A stretch of DNA of 15,663 nucleotides from Clostridiales bacterium (GTDB taxonomy: Bacteria; Bacillota; Clostridia; Christensenellales; Aristaeellaceae). Position numbers and translations under genes: made by a program. Numbering within the stretch: the stretch's first letter is position 1; every line of letters begins with the position of its first letter. Shown piece after piece: positions 1-6,465 of this stretch. The stretch is from NCBI GenBank assembly GCA_004557805.1, contig SFFS01000049.1, forward strand, positions 1-15,663, given 5' to 3'. The notes beneath the pieces are model-generated. The model was not told the DNA's origin. It saw nothing but the letters and a program-made list of their open reading frames with translations, and did no database searches.

Positions 1-835
1 CCTGCGCAAAGCGGAACGCGTCCACAAACGCCGTAGCGCTGCGCAGGAAGCGATGCTCGGAGGAGAGCATTTCCCGCAGCGCGCGGCGGCCCGCCTCGGT
101 CATGCGGATATCGCCCGCCACAGGGCGGCCTACCTTCGAATGCGCGCGGTTATCGGCCACCACGAACGTCACTTCGATGGGGTTGGACAGCTGGAACCCT
201 CTCGCGCGGCCTGTAAAATCGGGAATCCGAGGCAGCGTATTCAAGAACGCGCACAGCTGCTTTTCATAAACCTGCCGGGCATGGAAGAACACGCGCTCGG
301 GGCGCTCGTCCGGTTCCGCGTCTTCCGGCAGCGGCAGTTCGATATAGCCGTTTCCGGCGTTGGCCATGCCCGAAGCAAAATATACGGCCAGCCGGCCCTT
401 CAGCCGTTCGCCCATGGGCTGCTTGAGCAGCGCGGACGGCCGCTGCGGCACAGGGCGCGCCGGCGGAGCGTACTGCGGCTTCTCGGCTTCCGGTTTTTCC
501 TCGCTCTTTTCAGTTTCCTGTTTTTCTTCGGCTTCCGCCGCTTCGAGCCTGGGCGCCTGCAGCTTCGGCGTCTCCTTTTCCGGCTCCGGCAGCTTTTCCG
601 GTACCGGCGCAGGCTGCATCGCTTTTTCCGGCGCGCCCTGCGCGCTCAGGAACGAAAGCCCTGCCGCTTCTTTGTATGCCAGAATCGTCTGCGCGCGATA
701 GGCGGCCGTGCGTCCGTCCTCCAGGCACTTTGCATGTACGCAGTCCGCATCCACCGCCGTTACATAGACCAGTTCATTTCCCCAGCTGGTGCGAAGCGAA
801 TAGCATTTACCCGGTTCCAGCCTGTCAAAAAACAT
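1..835 (-). CDS. Hypothetical protein with E/P/K-rich linker and possible cold-shock-like (OB-fold) domain, 3'-truncated by the window edge
   Basis: This minus-strand frame stays open from an ATG at 835 to the left edge (278 codons plus one base), so the C-terminus is missing. The start is fixed by a strong Shine-Dalgarno sequence (GGAGGGAG) a few bases upstream and a consensus promoter at 878-906. Residues 1-60 look like a small beta domain (YSLRT, ELVYVTAVD). Residues 68-136 are a low-complexity linker rich in Glu, Pro, Lys and Ala. From about 147 to 245 the order of blocks recalls a cold-shock domain: GRLAVYF, then GNGYIEL, then RVFFHARQV, then EVTFVVAD ending in GRPVAGDI. I infer a nucleic-acid-binding OB fold, but the likeness is by eye and weak. 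No family is firmly recognised. The plus-strand frame over the same bases is a shadow. Confidence 0.8.
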   Translation of the reverse strand, partial: MFFDRLEPGKCYSLRTSWGNELVYVTAVDADCVHAKCLEDGRTAAYRAQTILAYKEAAGLSFLSAQGAPEKAMQPAPVPEKLPEPEKETPKLQAPRLEAAEAEEKQETEKSEEKPEAEKPQYAPPARPVPQRPSALLKQPMGERLKGRLAVYFASGMANAGNGYIELPLPEDAEPDERPERVFFHARQVYEKQLCAFLNTLPRIPDFTGRARGFQLSNPIEVTFVVADNRAHSKVGRPVAGDIRMTEAGRRALREMLSSEHRFLRSATAFVDAFRFAQ

Positions 836-877
836 AATCTCCCTCCCTCTGAGTCACCCAAAACAATCCTGAATCTT

Positions 878-906
878 ATTATGCTGTTTTTTTCATGATT
901 TGTCAA
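878..906 (-). promoter_or_regulatory. Sigma-A-type promoter for the partial gene at 1-835
   Basis: Read on the minus strand, a perfect -35 box TTGACA (906-901) is followed by a 17-bp spacer and a -10 box CATAAT (883-878, 5 of 6 to consensus). The expected transcript start is about 35 bp before the ribosome binding site of the gene starting at 835. It lies just past the MATE stop codon, so the downstream gene can be expressed independently of the exporter. Confidence 0.75.
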
Positions 907-919
907 ACGAAACGCGCCG

Positions 920-2278
920 TCAAGCCGTTTTCATTTCGGCTGTGAGCCTGCCAAGCGTGCGGCGGTAAATCAGCAGCTGCCCCGCGCCCGTAATCGCCCA
1001 CGACACCGGATAGCACAGATACAGCACCATGATCGTCGGCTTCCATGCGAAAACCGTCATAATCCACACCACGCGCAGCAGGCACGCGCCCACGAGCGTG
1101 CAGATCATCGGCGCGAGCGATTGCCCCATGCCGCGCGTAATGCCCGGGAATACGTTCATAATGCCGCAGGTGAAATACGCCGCGTTCATCACGACCAGGC
1201 GCACCATGCCCAGCGAAATCACTTCCGCGTCGGAGGTATAAATGGAAAGCAGCTGGCGGCCGAACAGAATGATAAATCCGCACACGATCACCCAGGTCAC
1301 CATCGTCAGCAACAGGCTGGCGCGCGCAATGCCCCGCACGCGGTCAAGCCGGTTCGCGCCCACGTTCTGCCCGGTATAGCTGATGGCGGCGTTATAATAG
1401 GCGTTGGACGCAGTATCCGTCAGGCCCTGAATGTTGGAAGCGGCGGCCGCCGCAGCCACCATCGTCGAGCCGAACGAATTCACTGCCGACTGAATCAGCA
1501 CGTTGGAAATCGAAAACAGCATACCCTGCAGTCCCGCCGGCACGCCGATGCGCACCAGCGCCTTCAGTTTTTCGCCGTTCACGCCCAGGCTCCGCAGGTC
1601 GAGCCGCGCCGCGCCGGAGCTGCGCATCATGAACGCCGTCACCATCACCGCGGAGGTATACTGCGAAATCACCGTCGCCCAGGCTACGCCCGCCACGCCC
1701 ATATTGAAGACCGCGACGAACACGATGTTCAGCACCACGTTAATGCAGCCGGACACCAGCAGGAAAATCATCGGGCGGCGGCTGTCGCCGATGGCGCGGA
1801 GAATGGCCGCGCCGAAGTTGTATACCATATTGCCCGGCATTCCGATAAAATAAATCCGCAGATACAGCGCCGCCATGTCGATAATGTCCTCCGGCGTGCC
1901 CATCCACGCCAGCAGCGGCTCGCTCAGCGCCAGCCCAATCACCATCACCGCCGCGCCGCCGATCGCCGAAACCGTCATTGACGTATGCACCGCGCGGAAC
2001 ACGCCGTCCGTCCGCCGCGCGCCGTATTCCTGCGCCACCACGACGCTCGCGCCCACTGACAGCCCCATGAACAGGTTCACCAGCAGGTTCACCATCGAGC
2101 CGACCGCGCCCACGGCCGCCATGGCTTCCTTGCCGTTGAACCGGCCGACGACAATCGTATCCGCGGCGTTGAACAGCAGCTGAAGCAGGTTCATCACCAT
2201 AATCGGCGCGGCGAAGATCAGCATGCCCTTGAGGATCGGCCCGGAGCACATATCCGCTCCGCGTCGTTTCTCCTGCAT
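920..2278 (-). CDS. MATE family efflux transporter (exporter 1)
   Basis: A 452-residue polytopic membrane protein, the usual length for the multidrug and toxic compound extrusion family, which exports cationic drugs or metabolites in exchange for Na+ or H+. The N-terminus is typical of clostridial MATE proteins: GPILKGMLIFAAPIMVMNLL, then LLFNAADTIVVGRFNG and NLFMGLSVGAS. A second half begins near VRIGVPAGLQGMLFS. About twelve hydrophobic segments can be read through the chain. I chose the ATG at 2278 (MQEKRRGADM) because GGGAGGTGG lies just upstream and a promoter precedes it. A longer frame to 2398 would run through that promoter and the preceding gene's terminator. The substrate cannot be told from sequence. 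No hairpin terminator is visible after the stop. Confidence 0.95.
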   Translation of the reverse strand: MQEKRRGADMCSGPILKGMLIFAAPIMVMNLLQLLFNAADTIVVGRFNGKEAMAAVGAVGSMVNLLVNLFMGLSVGASVVVAQEYGARRTDGVFRAVHTSMTVSAIGGAAVMVIGLALSEPLLAWMGTPEDIIDMAALYLRIYFIGMPGNMVYNFGAAILRAIGDSRRPMIFLLVSGCINVVLNIVFVAVFNMGVAGVAWATVISQYTSAVMVTAFMMRSSGAARLDLRSLGVNGEKLKALVRIGVPAGLQGMLFSISNVLIQSAVNSFGSTMVAAAAAASNIQGLTDTASNAYYNAAISYTGQNVGANRLDRVRGIARASLLLTMVTWVIVCGFIILFGRQLLSIYTSDAEVISLGMVRLVVMNAAYFTCGIMNVFPGITRGMGQSLAPMICTLVGACLLRVVWIMTVFAWKPTIMVLYLCYPVSWAITGAGQLLIYRRTLGRLTAEMKTA

Positions 2279-2306
2279 TGCGTCCACCTCCCATTTTATC
2301 AGGTAT

Positions 2307-2335
2307 AGTATAACACACTCCGGCGCAAATGCCAG
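2307..2335 (-). promoter_or_regulatory. Promoter of MATE exporter 1
   Basis: On the minus strand, CTGGCA (2335-2330, 4 of 6 to TTGACA), a 17-bp spacer and TATACT (2312-2307, 5 of 6 to TATAAT) lie about 30 bp upstream of the start codon at 2278. This placement supports the shorter start of the transporter. Confidence 0.65.
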
Positions 2336-2363
2336 CCCCGCCCGCCGCAGAGAAGCCGCGTTA

Positions 2364-2388
2364 TTTTTTTCGGCGCACCGCGCCGAAA
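2364..2388. repeat. Copy 1 of a 25-nt T7-palindrome repeat
   Basis: Seven T followed by a perfect palindrome TTTCGGCGC-ACC-GCGCCGAAA (stem 2368-2388, sharing its last Ts with the run). The same 25 bases recur at 8641-8665 with a single difference, in the loop. The T-run is 5' of the hairpin on the plus strand and the A-run is 3'. The site is therefore not a standard intrinsic terminator on either strand. It lies directly beyond the terminator of the gene at 2443-3198. Confidence 0.7.
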
Positions 2389-2423
2389 GAAAATGCACCC
2401 GCCGGTTTTCCCGGCAGATGCAT
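2386..2423 (-). terminator. Intrinsic terminator of the secreted protein gene
   Basis: On the minus strand a 13-bp stem (ATGCATCTGCCGG with CCGGCGGGTGCAT, including two G-U pairs) closes a GAAAA loop and is followed by TTTTCTTT. It starts 20 bp after the stop codon at 2443. The T-run overlaps the stem of the 2364-2388 palindrome. Confidence 0.8.
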
Positions 2424-2442
2424 GCATTTTCTCCCGCGGCAA

Positions 2443-3198
2443 TCAGCCCGCGGATTCCTCGCTCAGCGTCACGTTATAATCCGCGTCCACCGATACGGTG
2501 AAGTTGCGCATTTCCGTCACGGAATCCAGCCCCAGCTCGGGGCAGTAATACGCCAGCGTCACGGCGTCCTGCACGTTCGCCTGTTCGCCCGCAACGGCGA
2601 TGGTATACACGCCGCTGTCCTTTTCTTCATAGACCGGCGCGGAGACGCTCAGCTTTTCGGGATCGTAGTTCATCGCCGCCCAGATGTAGCCGGTGCTCGC
2701 GTCGCCCGCAAGCTCGATCGTCGCGCCCTTGGCGCAATAGCGGAACGCGTCGGCGGCGTAGCTGACGAGCATGTCCTTATCCACGCCCGCGTCCTCGCAG
2801 CCGAGGCTGTAGGCCACGCCGTTGGCCGCGTCGTACCATTTCACGCGTGCGCCCACGCCCGCTTCGGCATGGAAGCTGCCCTCGTTCCAGAGGATGGAAA
2901 CGGGCGTTTCTTCGCCGCCGCTGAAATACATGCCGGAAATATCTTCATCCTGCGCCGCAGCCTGCGCGCGCAGCGTGTAGGGCGCTTCATAGATAGAAAA
3001 GCTGACCTGCGCGAGCTTGCCGTCGATGATGAACCACTCGGCCTCCTGCGCCGCGCCCGGGGCGAGCAGCTGAAAGCCCAGGTTCGCCAGAATATCCGAA
3101 TAGGATGACTCCGCCATCGGATTCGGCGCAGCCAGCGCGCCCGCGCCCACCATCATCGCCGCGCACAGCAGCAGCGCGATAAATTTCTTTTTCAACAT
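2443..3198 (-). CDS. Secreted protein with C-terminal chagasin-like (inhibitor I42) domain
   Basis: A 251-residue protein with a clear Sec signal peptide: MLKKKF, a hydrophobic stretch, and probable cleavage after about residue 23 (GALA-AP). The last ~95 residues resemble the chagasin/I42 family of cysteine-protease inhibitors. They carry DASTGYIW at 166-173, matching the family's NPTTGYxW-type loop, and a later VTLAYYCP strand (213-220), where the family carries a conserved aromatic strand. The first ~150 residues (SYSDILANLGFQLL, EAPYTLRAQ) are a separate beta-rich domain I cannot name. The start is set by MLKKK and an upstream AGAGGGA. A strong terminator follows at 2386-2423. No convincing promoter was found in the 162 bp upstream. 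An inhibitor role is inferred; the domain may instead be a general secreted adhesive fold. Confidence 0.85.
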   Translation of the reverse strand: MLKKKFIALLLCAAMMVGAGALAAPNPMAESSYSDILANLGFQLLAPGAAQEAEWFIIDGKLAQVSFSIYEAPYTLRAQAAAQDEDISGMYFSGGEETPVSILWNEGSFHAEAGVGARVKWYDAANGVAYSLGCEDAGVDKDMLVSYAADAFRYCAKGATIELAGDASTGYIWAAMNYDPEKLSVSAPVYEEKDSGVYTIAVAGEQANVQDAVTLAYYCPELGLDSVTEMRNFTVSVDADYNVTLSEESAG

Positions 3199-3360
3199 AG
3201 CATTTCATCCCTCTCTTCGTTCAGTTTTTTCCGCGCGCAGAGCGCGTACAGTCATAGAACGAATCATCGCGGCAGTTCCTTCCATTTTTCCGGAATGTCT
3301 TGCGATTCTTAGGGTGTATCTGAATTTTTCCGCCTTGAAGAATTTCTCAGGTCCCCCGCG

Positions 3361-4110
3361 CTACTCCTCCGGGCACAGATAGCGCGGCTTTCCGGCGCTC
3401 CTTTTGCCGTATTCAATCGCCTGCCGCGGGCAGCCGCAGATGCACGCCATGCAGTGCGTACACTCGTGCCCCCAGACGGGCCGGCCCGCTTCAAGATGAA
3501 TATTGCGCATCACGCACGCCTTCTCGCACGCGCCGCAGCCGCAGCATGCGTCCGTCGCGCGGAAAGCGTCCGCCTTGACGAACCAGCGGTAAAACGCCGG
3601 CGTCATCGCCGAAAGCAGCCTCCCCGGCAGCCCTCCGGAATGATCGGGCAGCTTCTCGCCCGCCACGATGCACGCCGCCGTCTCGGCCACAACCTGATCG
3701 GCCCGCCGCACGATGCTCCGCGCTTCCTCTCGCGCAGGCACCGGGAACATGGCCACGTAGTTCTCCGGCATCACAATCTGCTTTACGCCCATGAAGCGCC
3801 AGTTCTTTTCGGCGCAAAGCGCCTCCAGATATTTCTGCGCGCCGCCGATCCCGTCTCCGCAGGTCATCACAAAATAAACGCGATCGTTCCCCGTGAACTC
3901 CGCGCCGCGCAGGAATTTTTCAAAAATGCGCGGAATGCGCCACGCGTACGTCGGACAGACGAACACATACGGCGCTTCGCTCTCCAGCACGGGACGCTCG
4001 TCGCTGCGAATGCACCGCCCCGCATCGAGCGTCTGTCCGTCCTTGACAAGCTCCGCCAGGCGCAGCGCGACGTGTCGGCTGTTGCCCGTACCGGAAAAAT
4101 ATACGATCAT
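3361..4110 (-). CDS. EFR1-type flavodoxin/ferredoxin fusion protein
   Basis: A 249-residue cytoplasmic electron-transfer protein. The N-terminal flavodoxin-like domain carries the FMN phosphate-binding loop YFSGTGNSR at 4-12, with VCPTYAWRIP near 51-60 and the TCGDG segment at 83-87. The C-terminal part holds two 4Fe-4S ferredoxin motifs. The first is CxxCxxCxxxC at C189, C192, C195 and C199; the second is at C217, C220, C223 and C227, followed by Pro. This order is that of the EFR1 family, common in anaerobic Clostridia. The redox partner is unknown. The start at 4110 has AGGAGAGGAG upstream. It is transcribed divergently from MATE exporter 2 across a region with a candidate operator. No terminator is obvious after its stop. 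Confidence 0.93.
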   Translation of the reverse strand: MIVYFSGTGNSRHVALRLAELVKDGQTLDAGRCIRSDERPVLESEAPYVFVCPTYAWRIPRIFEKFLRGAEFTGNDRVYFVMTCGDGIGGAQKYLEALCAEKNWRFMGVKQIVMPENYVAMFPVPAREEARSIVRRADQVVAETAACIVAGEKLPDHSGGLPGRLLSAMTPAFYRWFVKADAFRATDACCGCGACEKACVMRNIHLEAGRPVWGHECTHCMACICGCPRQAIEYGKRSAGKPRYLCPEE

Positions 4111-4155
4111 GCTTCTCCTCTCCTCTTTCCGATGAGAACCTTTTCTTTCATGCCA

Positions 4156-4191
4156 TGACAGTATATCACAGCTGTCAACAGGAATTGACAG
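4156..4191. promoter_or_regulatory. Candidate operator: three alternating TGACAG half-sites
   Basis: TGACAG (4156-4161), its inverse CTGTCA (4172-4177) and TGACAG again (4186-4191) form two overlapping inverted repeats. The downstream pair is longer, CTGTCAA-6 bp-TTGACAG (4172-4191), and overlaps the -35 box of the MATE exporter 2 promoter. The upstream pair straddles a minus-strand TATACT (4165-4160), a possible -10 for the EFR1 gene, for which no good -35 is seen. A dimeric repressor such as MarR or TetR type bound here could control both divergent genes. No such regulator is encoded nearby. Confidence 0.5.
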
Positions 4192-4213
4192 AAACTGCGC
4201 CGCATGGTATAGT
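4185..4213 (+). promoter_or_regulatory. Consensus promoter of MATE exporter 2
   Basis: TTGACA (4185-4190), exactly 17 bp, then TATAGT (4208-4213). It is the best sigma-A match on the plus strand of the window. The transcript would have a U-rich leader of about 50 nt before the GGAGGA ribosome binding site. Confidence 0.85.
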
Positions 4214-4268
4214 GAGGTGTTTTGTCTTTTCTATTTCTTTTTTGTTTTAATTACGGAGGAACATTGCC

Positions 4269-5636
4269 TTGGAAAACAATACGCTTCAGGAAAACAAAAT
4301 GGGCACCATGCCCATCGGCAAACTGCTCCTGTCGATGGCGCTGCCGATGGCCGCGTCAATGCTCGTGCAGGCGCTGTACAACATCGTCGACAGCATTTAC
4401 GTTTCCCGTCTGAGCGAATCGGCGCTTTCGGCCGTGTCGCTCGCTTTTCCGGTGCAGAATATCATGGTCGCGCTCGGCTGTGGCACCGCCGTCGGTCTGA
4501 ACGCCACGGTTTCGCGAAGCCTCGGCGCGAAGCGCCCCGATGAAGCCGACCGCTTCGCCGGCGCGGGCCTGTTCATCGGCTTTGCCGCCATGCTGCTCAC
4601 GGTTGCCTTCGGCCTTTTCTTCTCGCGCAGCTATTTTGCCTGGCAGACGCGCGATGCGGAAATCATCGCGCACGGCCGCGATTATCTTTTCTGGATCACC
4701 GTCGTCTCCTTCGGCAATTACGCCCAGGTGCTCGGCGAGCGGCTGCTGTGCTCCACCGGCAAAACGCTCTACTCGATGGTTTCGCAGATCACCGGCGCGG
4801 TCATCAACATCATTCTCGACCCTATCCTCATCTTCGGCAAGTTCGGCCTGCCCGCCATGGGCACCGCCGGCGCGGCCATCGCTACGGTAATCGGCCAGAT
4901 CATCGCTGCGTGCATCGCCTTCGGCTTCAACCTGACGGTGAACCGTGAACTGCACCTGCGCATTCGCTATATTTTCCGCCCGCACATGCGCTTTATCAAG
5001 GATATTCTCGTCATCAGCATCCCTTCGATGATTATGCTCATGGTCAGCTCCGTGATGAACTTCGGCATGAACCAGATTCTGCTCTCGTTCACGTCCACGG
5101 CTGTGGCCGTTTTCGGCGTATATTACAAGCTGCAGAGCTTCGTTTTCATGCCCGTTTTCGGCCTGAACAACGCCATGGTGCCCATCATTTCCTATAACTA
5201 TGGCGCCGCGCGCCGCGGCCGCATCATGCAGACCATCAAGCTGGCCGTGCTCTACGCCTGCTGCCTGATGGCCGTCGGTCTGCTGCTGTTCATGACCATC
5301 CCCAACGTTCTGCTCTCCTTCTATAACGCTTCTGAAACCATGCAAGCCATCGGCCAGCCCGCCCTGCGGCTGACCAGCATCGCGTTCCTGTTCGCTGGCT
5401 ATTGCATCGTTCTCGGCTCCGTGTTCCAGGCGCTCGGAAACGGCGTATACAGCCTCGTCTGTTCCGTCGTCCGCCAGATCGTCGTGCTGCTTCCCGTCGC
5501 GTATCTGCTTTCGCTTTCGGGCAACCTCAATCTCGTCTGGCTCGCTTTCCCTATCGCTGAAATCGCTTCCGTTTCCGTCTCCACCTTCCTGTTCCGGAAG
5601 CTCTACAAAAGCAAAATCGCCGGAATTCCGGAATAA
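4269..5636 (+). CDS. MATE family efflux transporter (exporter 2)
   Basis: A 455-residue MATE exporter of a different subgroup from exporter 1, with a characteristic N-terminus (NKMGTMPIGKLLLSMALPM, then LVQALYNIVDSIYVSRLSE and SLAFPVQNI). About twelve membrane segments can be read, and the halves repeat the LP-x-QALYN-like pattern. The start is a TTG at 4269, placed 9 nt after GGAGG (4255-4259). The next in-frame ATG, at MGTMP, lacks as good a site. Its own consensus promoter and candidate operator lie upstream, so it is probably inducible, but the substrate is unknown. The long minus-strand frame opposite it (4356-5795) is an artefact of GC-rich codon use, with a composition unlike a folded protein. 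Confidence 0.94.
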   Translation: MENNTLQENKMGTMPIGKLLLSMALPMAASMLVQALYNIVDSIYVSRLSESALSAVSLAFPVQNIMVALGCGTAVGLNATVSRSLGAKRPDEADRFAGAGLFIGFAAMLLTVAFGLFFSRSYFAWQTRDAEIIAHGRDYLFWITVVSFGNYAQVLGERLLCSTGKTLYSMVSQITGAVINIILDPILIFGKFGLPAMGTAGAAIATVIGQIIAACIAFGFNLTVNRELHLRIRYIFRPHMRFIKDILVISIPSMIMLMVSSVMNFGMNQILLSFTSTAVAVFGVYYKLQSFVFMPVFGLNNAMVPIISYNYGAARRGRIMQTIKLAVLYACCLMAVGLLLFMTIPNVLLSFYNASETMQAIGQPALRLTSIAFLFAGYCIVLGSVFQALGNGVYSLVCSVVRQIVVLLPVAYLLSLSGNLNLVWLAFPIAEIASVSVSTFLFRKLYKSKIAGIPE

Positions 5637-5699
5637 AAAACATGTAAAACCGTCTCTCCCCCATTCCGTATCTTCGTTCCACCCCGCCCTTCGCGGGGC

Positions 5700-5732
5700 G
5701 GAGCAGGAAACCCTTGCTCCTGCCTTTCTTTC
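5700..5732 (+). terminator. Possible terminator after MATE exporter 2
   Basis: Two alternative 6-bp stems (GGAGCA with TGCTCC, or GCAGGA with TCCTGC) are followed by the T-rich tract CTTTCTTTC. A GC hairpin (CCCCGC-GCGGGG, 5682-5698) lies just before it. The T-tract is interrupted by C, so this is a weak candidate. Confidence 0.35.
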
Positions 5733-5740
5733 AGGAGAGC

Positions 5741-5784
5741 GCGAGAACCCCTTTCTTTCCTCATGGAAAGAAAGGGGTTCTCGC
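5741..5784. repeat. Perfect 20-bp inverted repeat with 4-nt loop
   Basis: The left arm 5741-5760 and right arm 5765-5784 are exact reverse complements around TCAT, followed by AAAAAA on the plus strand. It lies between the convergent MATE exporter 2 and ABC ATPase genes and may stop transcripts from either side. Neither strand has the T-run after the stem that an intrinsic terminator needs. Parts of the arm (CCTTTCTTTC) also occur just upstream at about 5723-5732. Confidence 0.75.
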
Positions 5785-5796
5785 AAAAAACGCACT

Positions 5797-6465
5797 TTAT
5801 TCTTCCCTCACGTTTCCGCCCTCGATCACGATCCGCGCGTCGGCCTGCGCGGCGAGCGTCTCGTCGGCGGTAGCGATGACGGCGCAGCGTCCCTCGCGAT
5901 GCGCAAACGCATCGATAAGCCGCAGAATGCCGGCCGCGTTTTCTACATCAAGGTTGCGGGCAGGCTCTGCGGCGAGGAGAATCTGCGAATCGGCCGCCAG
6001 CGCACGGGCTATGGCGACGCGCTGCTGATCGCCGCCGGAAAGCATGGCGGGCGTCATCGAGGCGATTCCGCGCGGCAGCGCGACAGAATCCAGAAATCCA
6101 AGCGCTTCCTGCACGGCGCGCGCACGGCTCTTGCCTTGAATGCGCAGCGGCATGGCGATATTCTCGGCCACGTCGGCCTGCATCATCAAATTGTTTTTTT
6201 CAAAAAGCATCGTCGCCACATCGCGACGGTAACGGCTGATCTGCCAGCGGCGCACGCGCCGCCCGTCCAGTTCGAGCCAGCCCGTTTCGGGCGCGATCAG
6301 CCCCGCCAGCAGCTGCAAAAGCGTCGTGCGGCCGCTGCCCGCAGAGCCCGTTACCACGTACAGCCGCCCCGCCTCGAGCGTCAGGTTCACGCCACTGAAA
6401 ACCGGCATTTCGTGCTTGCCCTGCCGGTAAACGTATGAAACGTCTCGCATGCGCAGCTCTTTCAT
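5797..6465 (-). CDS. Degenerate ABC transporter ATPase (probable pseudo-ATPase)
   Basis: A 222-residue stand-alone ABC nucleotide-binding domain of the LolD/MacB/FtsE-like type, normal in length and layout. The residues normally needed for catalysis are replaced. Walker A reads GSAGSGRTT (40-48), with Arg46 for Lys. The Q-loop has Glu89 (LFEKNN) for Gln. Walker B reads ILLAAEP, with Ala166 for Asp but Glu167 kept. The H-loop reads ATADE, with Ala200 for His. The signature LSGGDQQR (142-149) and the D-loop NLD (171-173) are intact. The start at 6465 overlaps the methyltransferase stop by one base (TGATG), with GGGGAGGG upstream, so the two are translationally coupled. No permease partner is in the window. 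It probably binds nucleotide weakly or not at all, and may be a regulatory or heterodimeric subunit. Recent decay is also possible, although the frame is clean. Confidence 0.88.
   Translation of the reverse strand: MKELRMRDVSYVYRQGKHEMPVFSGVNLTLEAGRLYVVTGSAGSGRTTLLQLLAGLIAPETGWLELDGRRVRRWQISRYRRDVATMLFEKNNLMMQADVAENIAMPLRIQGKSRARAVQEALGFLDSVALPRGIASMTPAMLSGGDQQRVAIARALAADSQILLAAEPARNLDVENAAGILRLIDAFAHREGRCAVIATADETLAAQADARIVIEGGNVREE

Noticed and set aside
53..898. 281-codon plus-strand frame at the left end
   Set aside because: It has Arg-rich, low-complexity translation and would run through the promoter of the minus-strand gene. The minus-strand frame has a ribosome binding site and domain-like pattern.
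3225..3246. T-run and CGCGC-GCGCG hairpin as a terminator between the EFR1 and secreted-protein genes
   Set aside because: For minus-strand transcription the T-run lies on the wrong side of a short stem.
4356..5795. 479-codon minus-strand open frame opposite MATE exporter 2
   Set aside because: Its product is rich in His, Asp, Glu and Arg with no hydrophobic core, typical of the mirror frame of a GC-rich membrane-protein gene. The plus-strand MATE protein is unambiguous.
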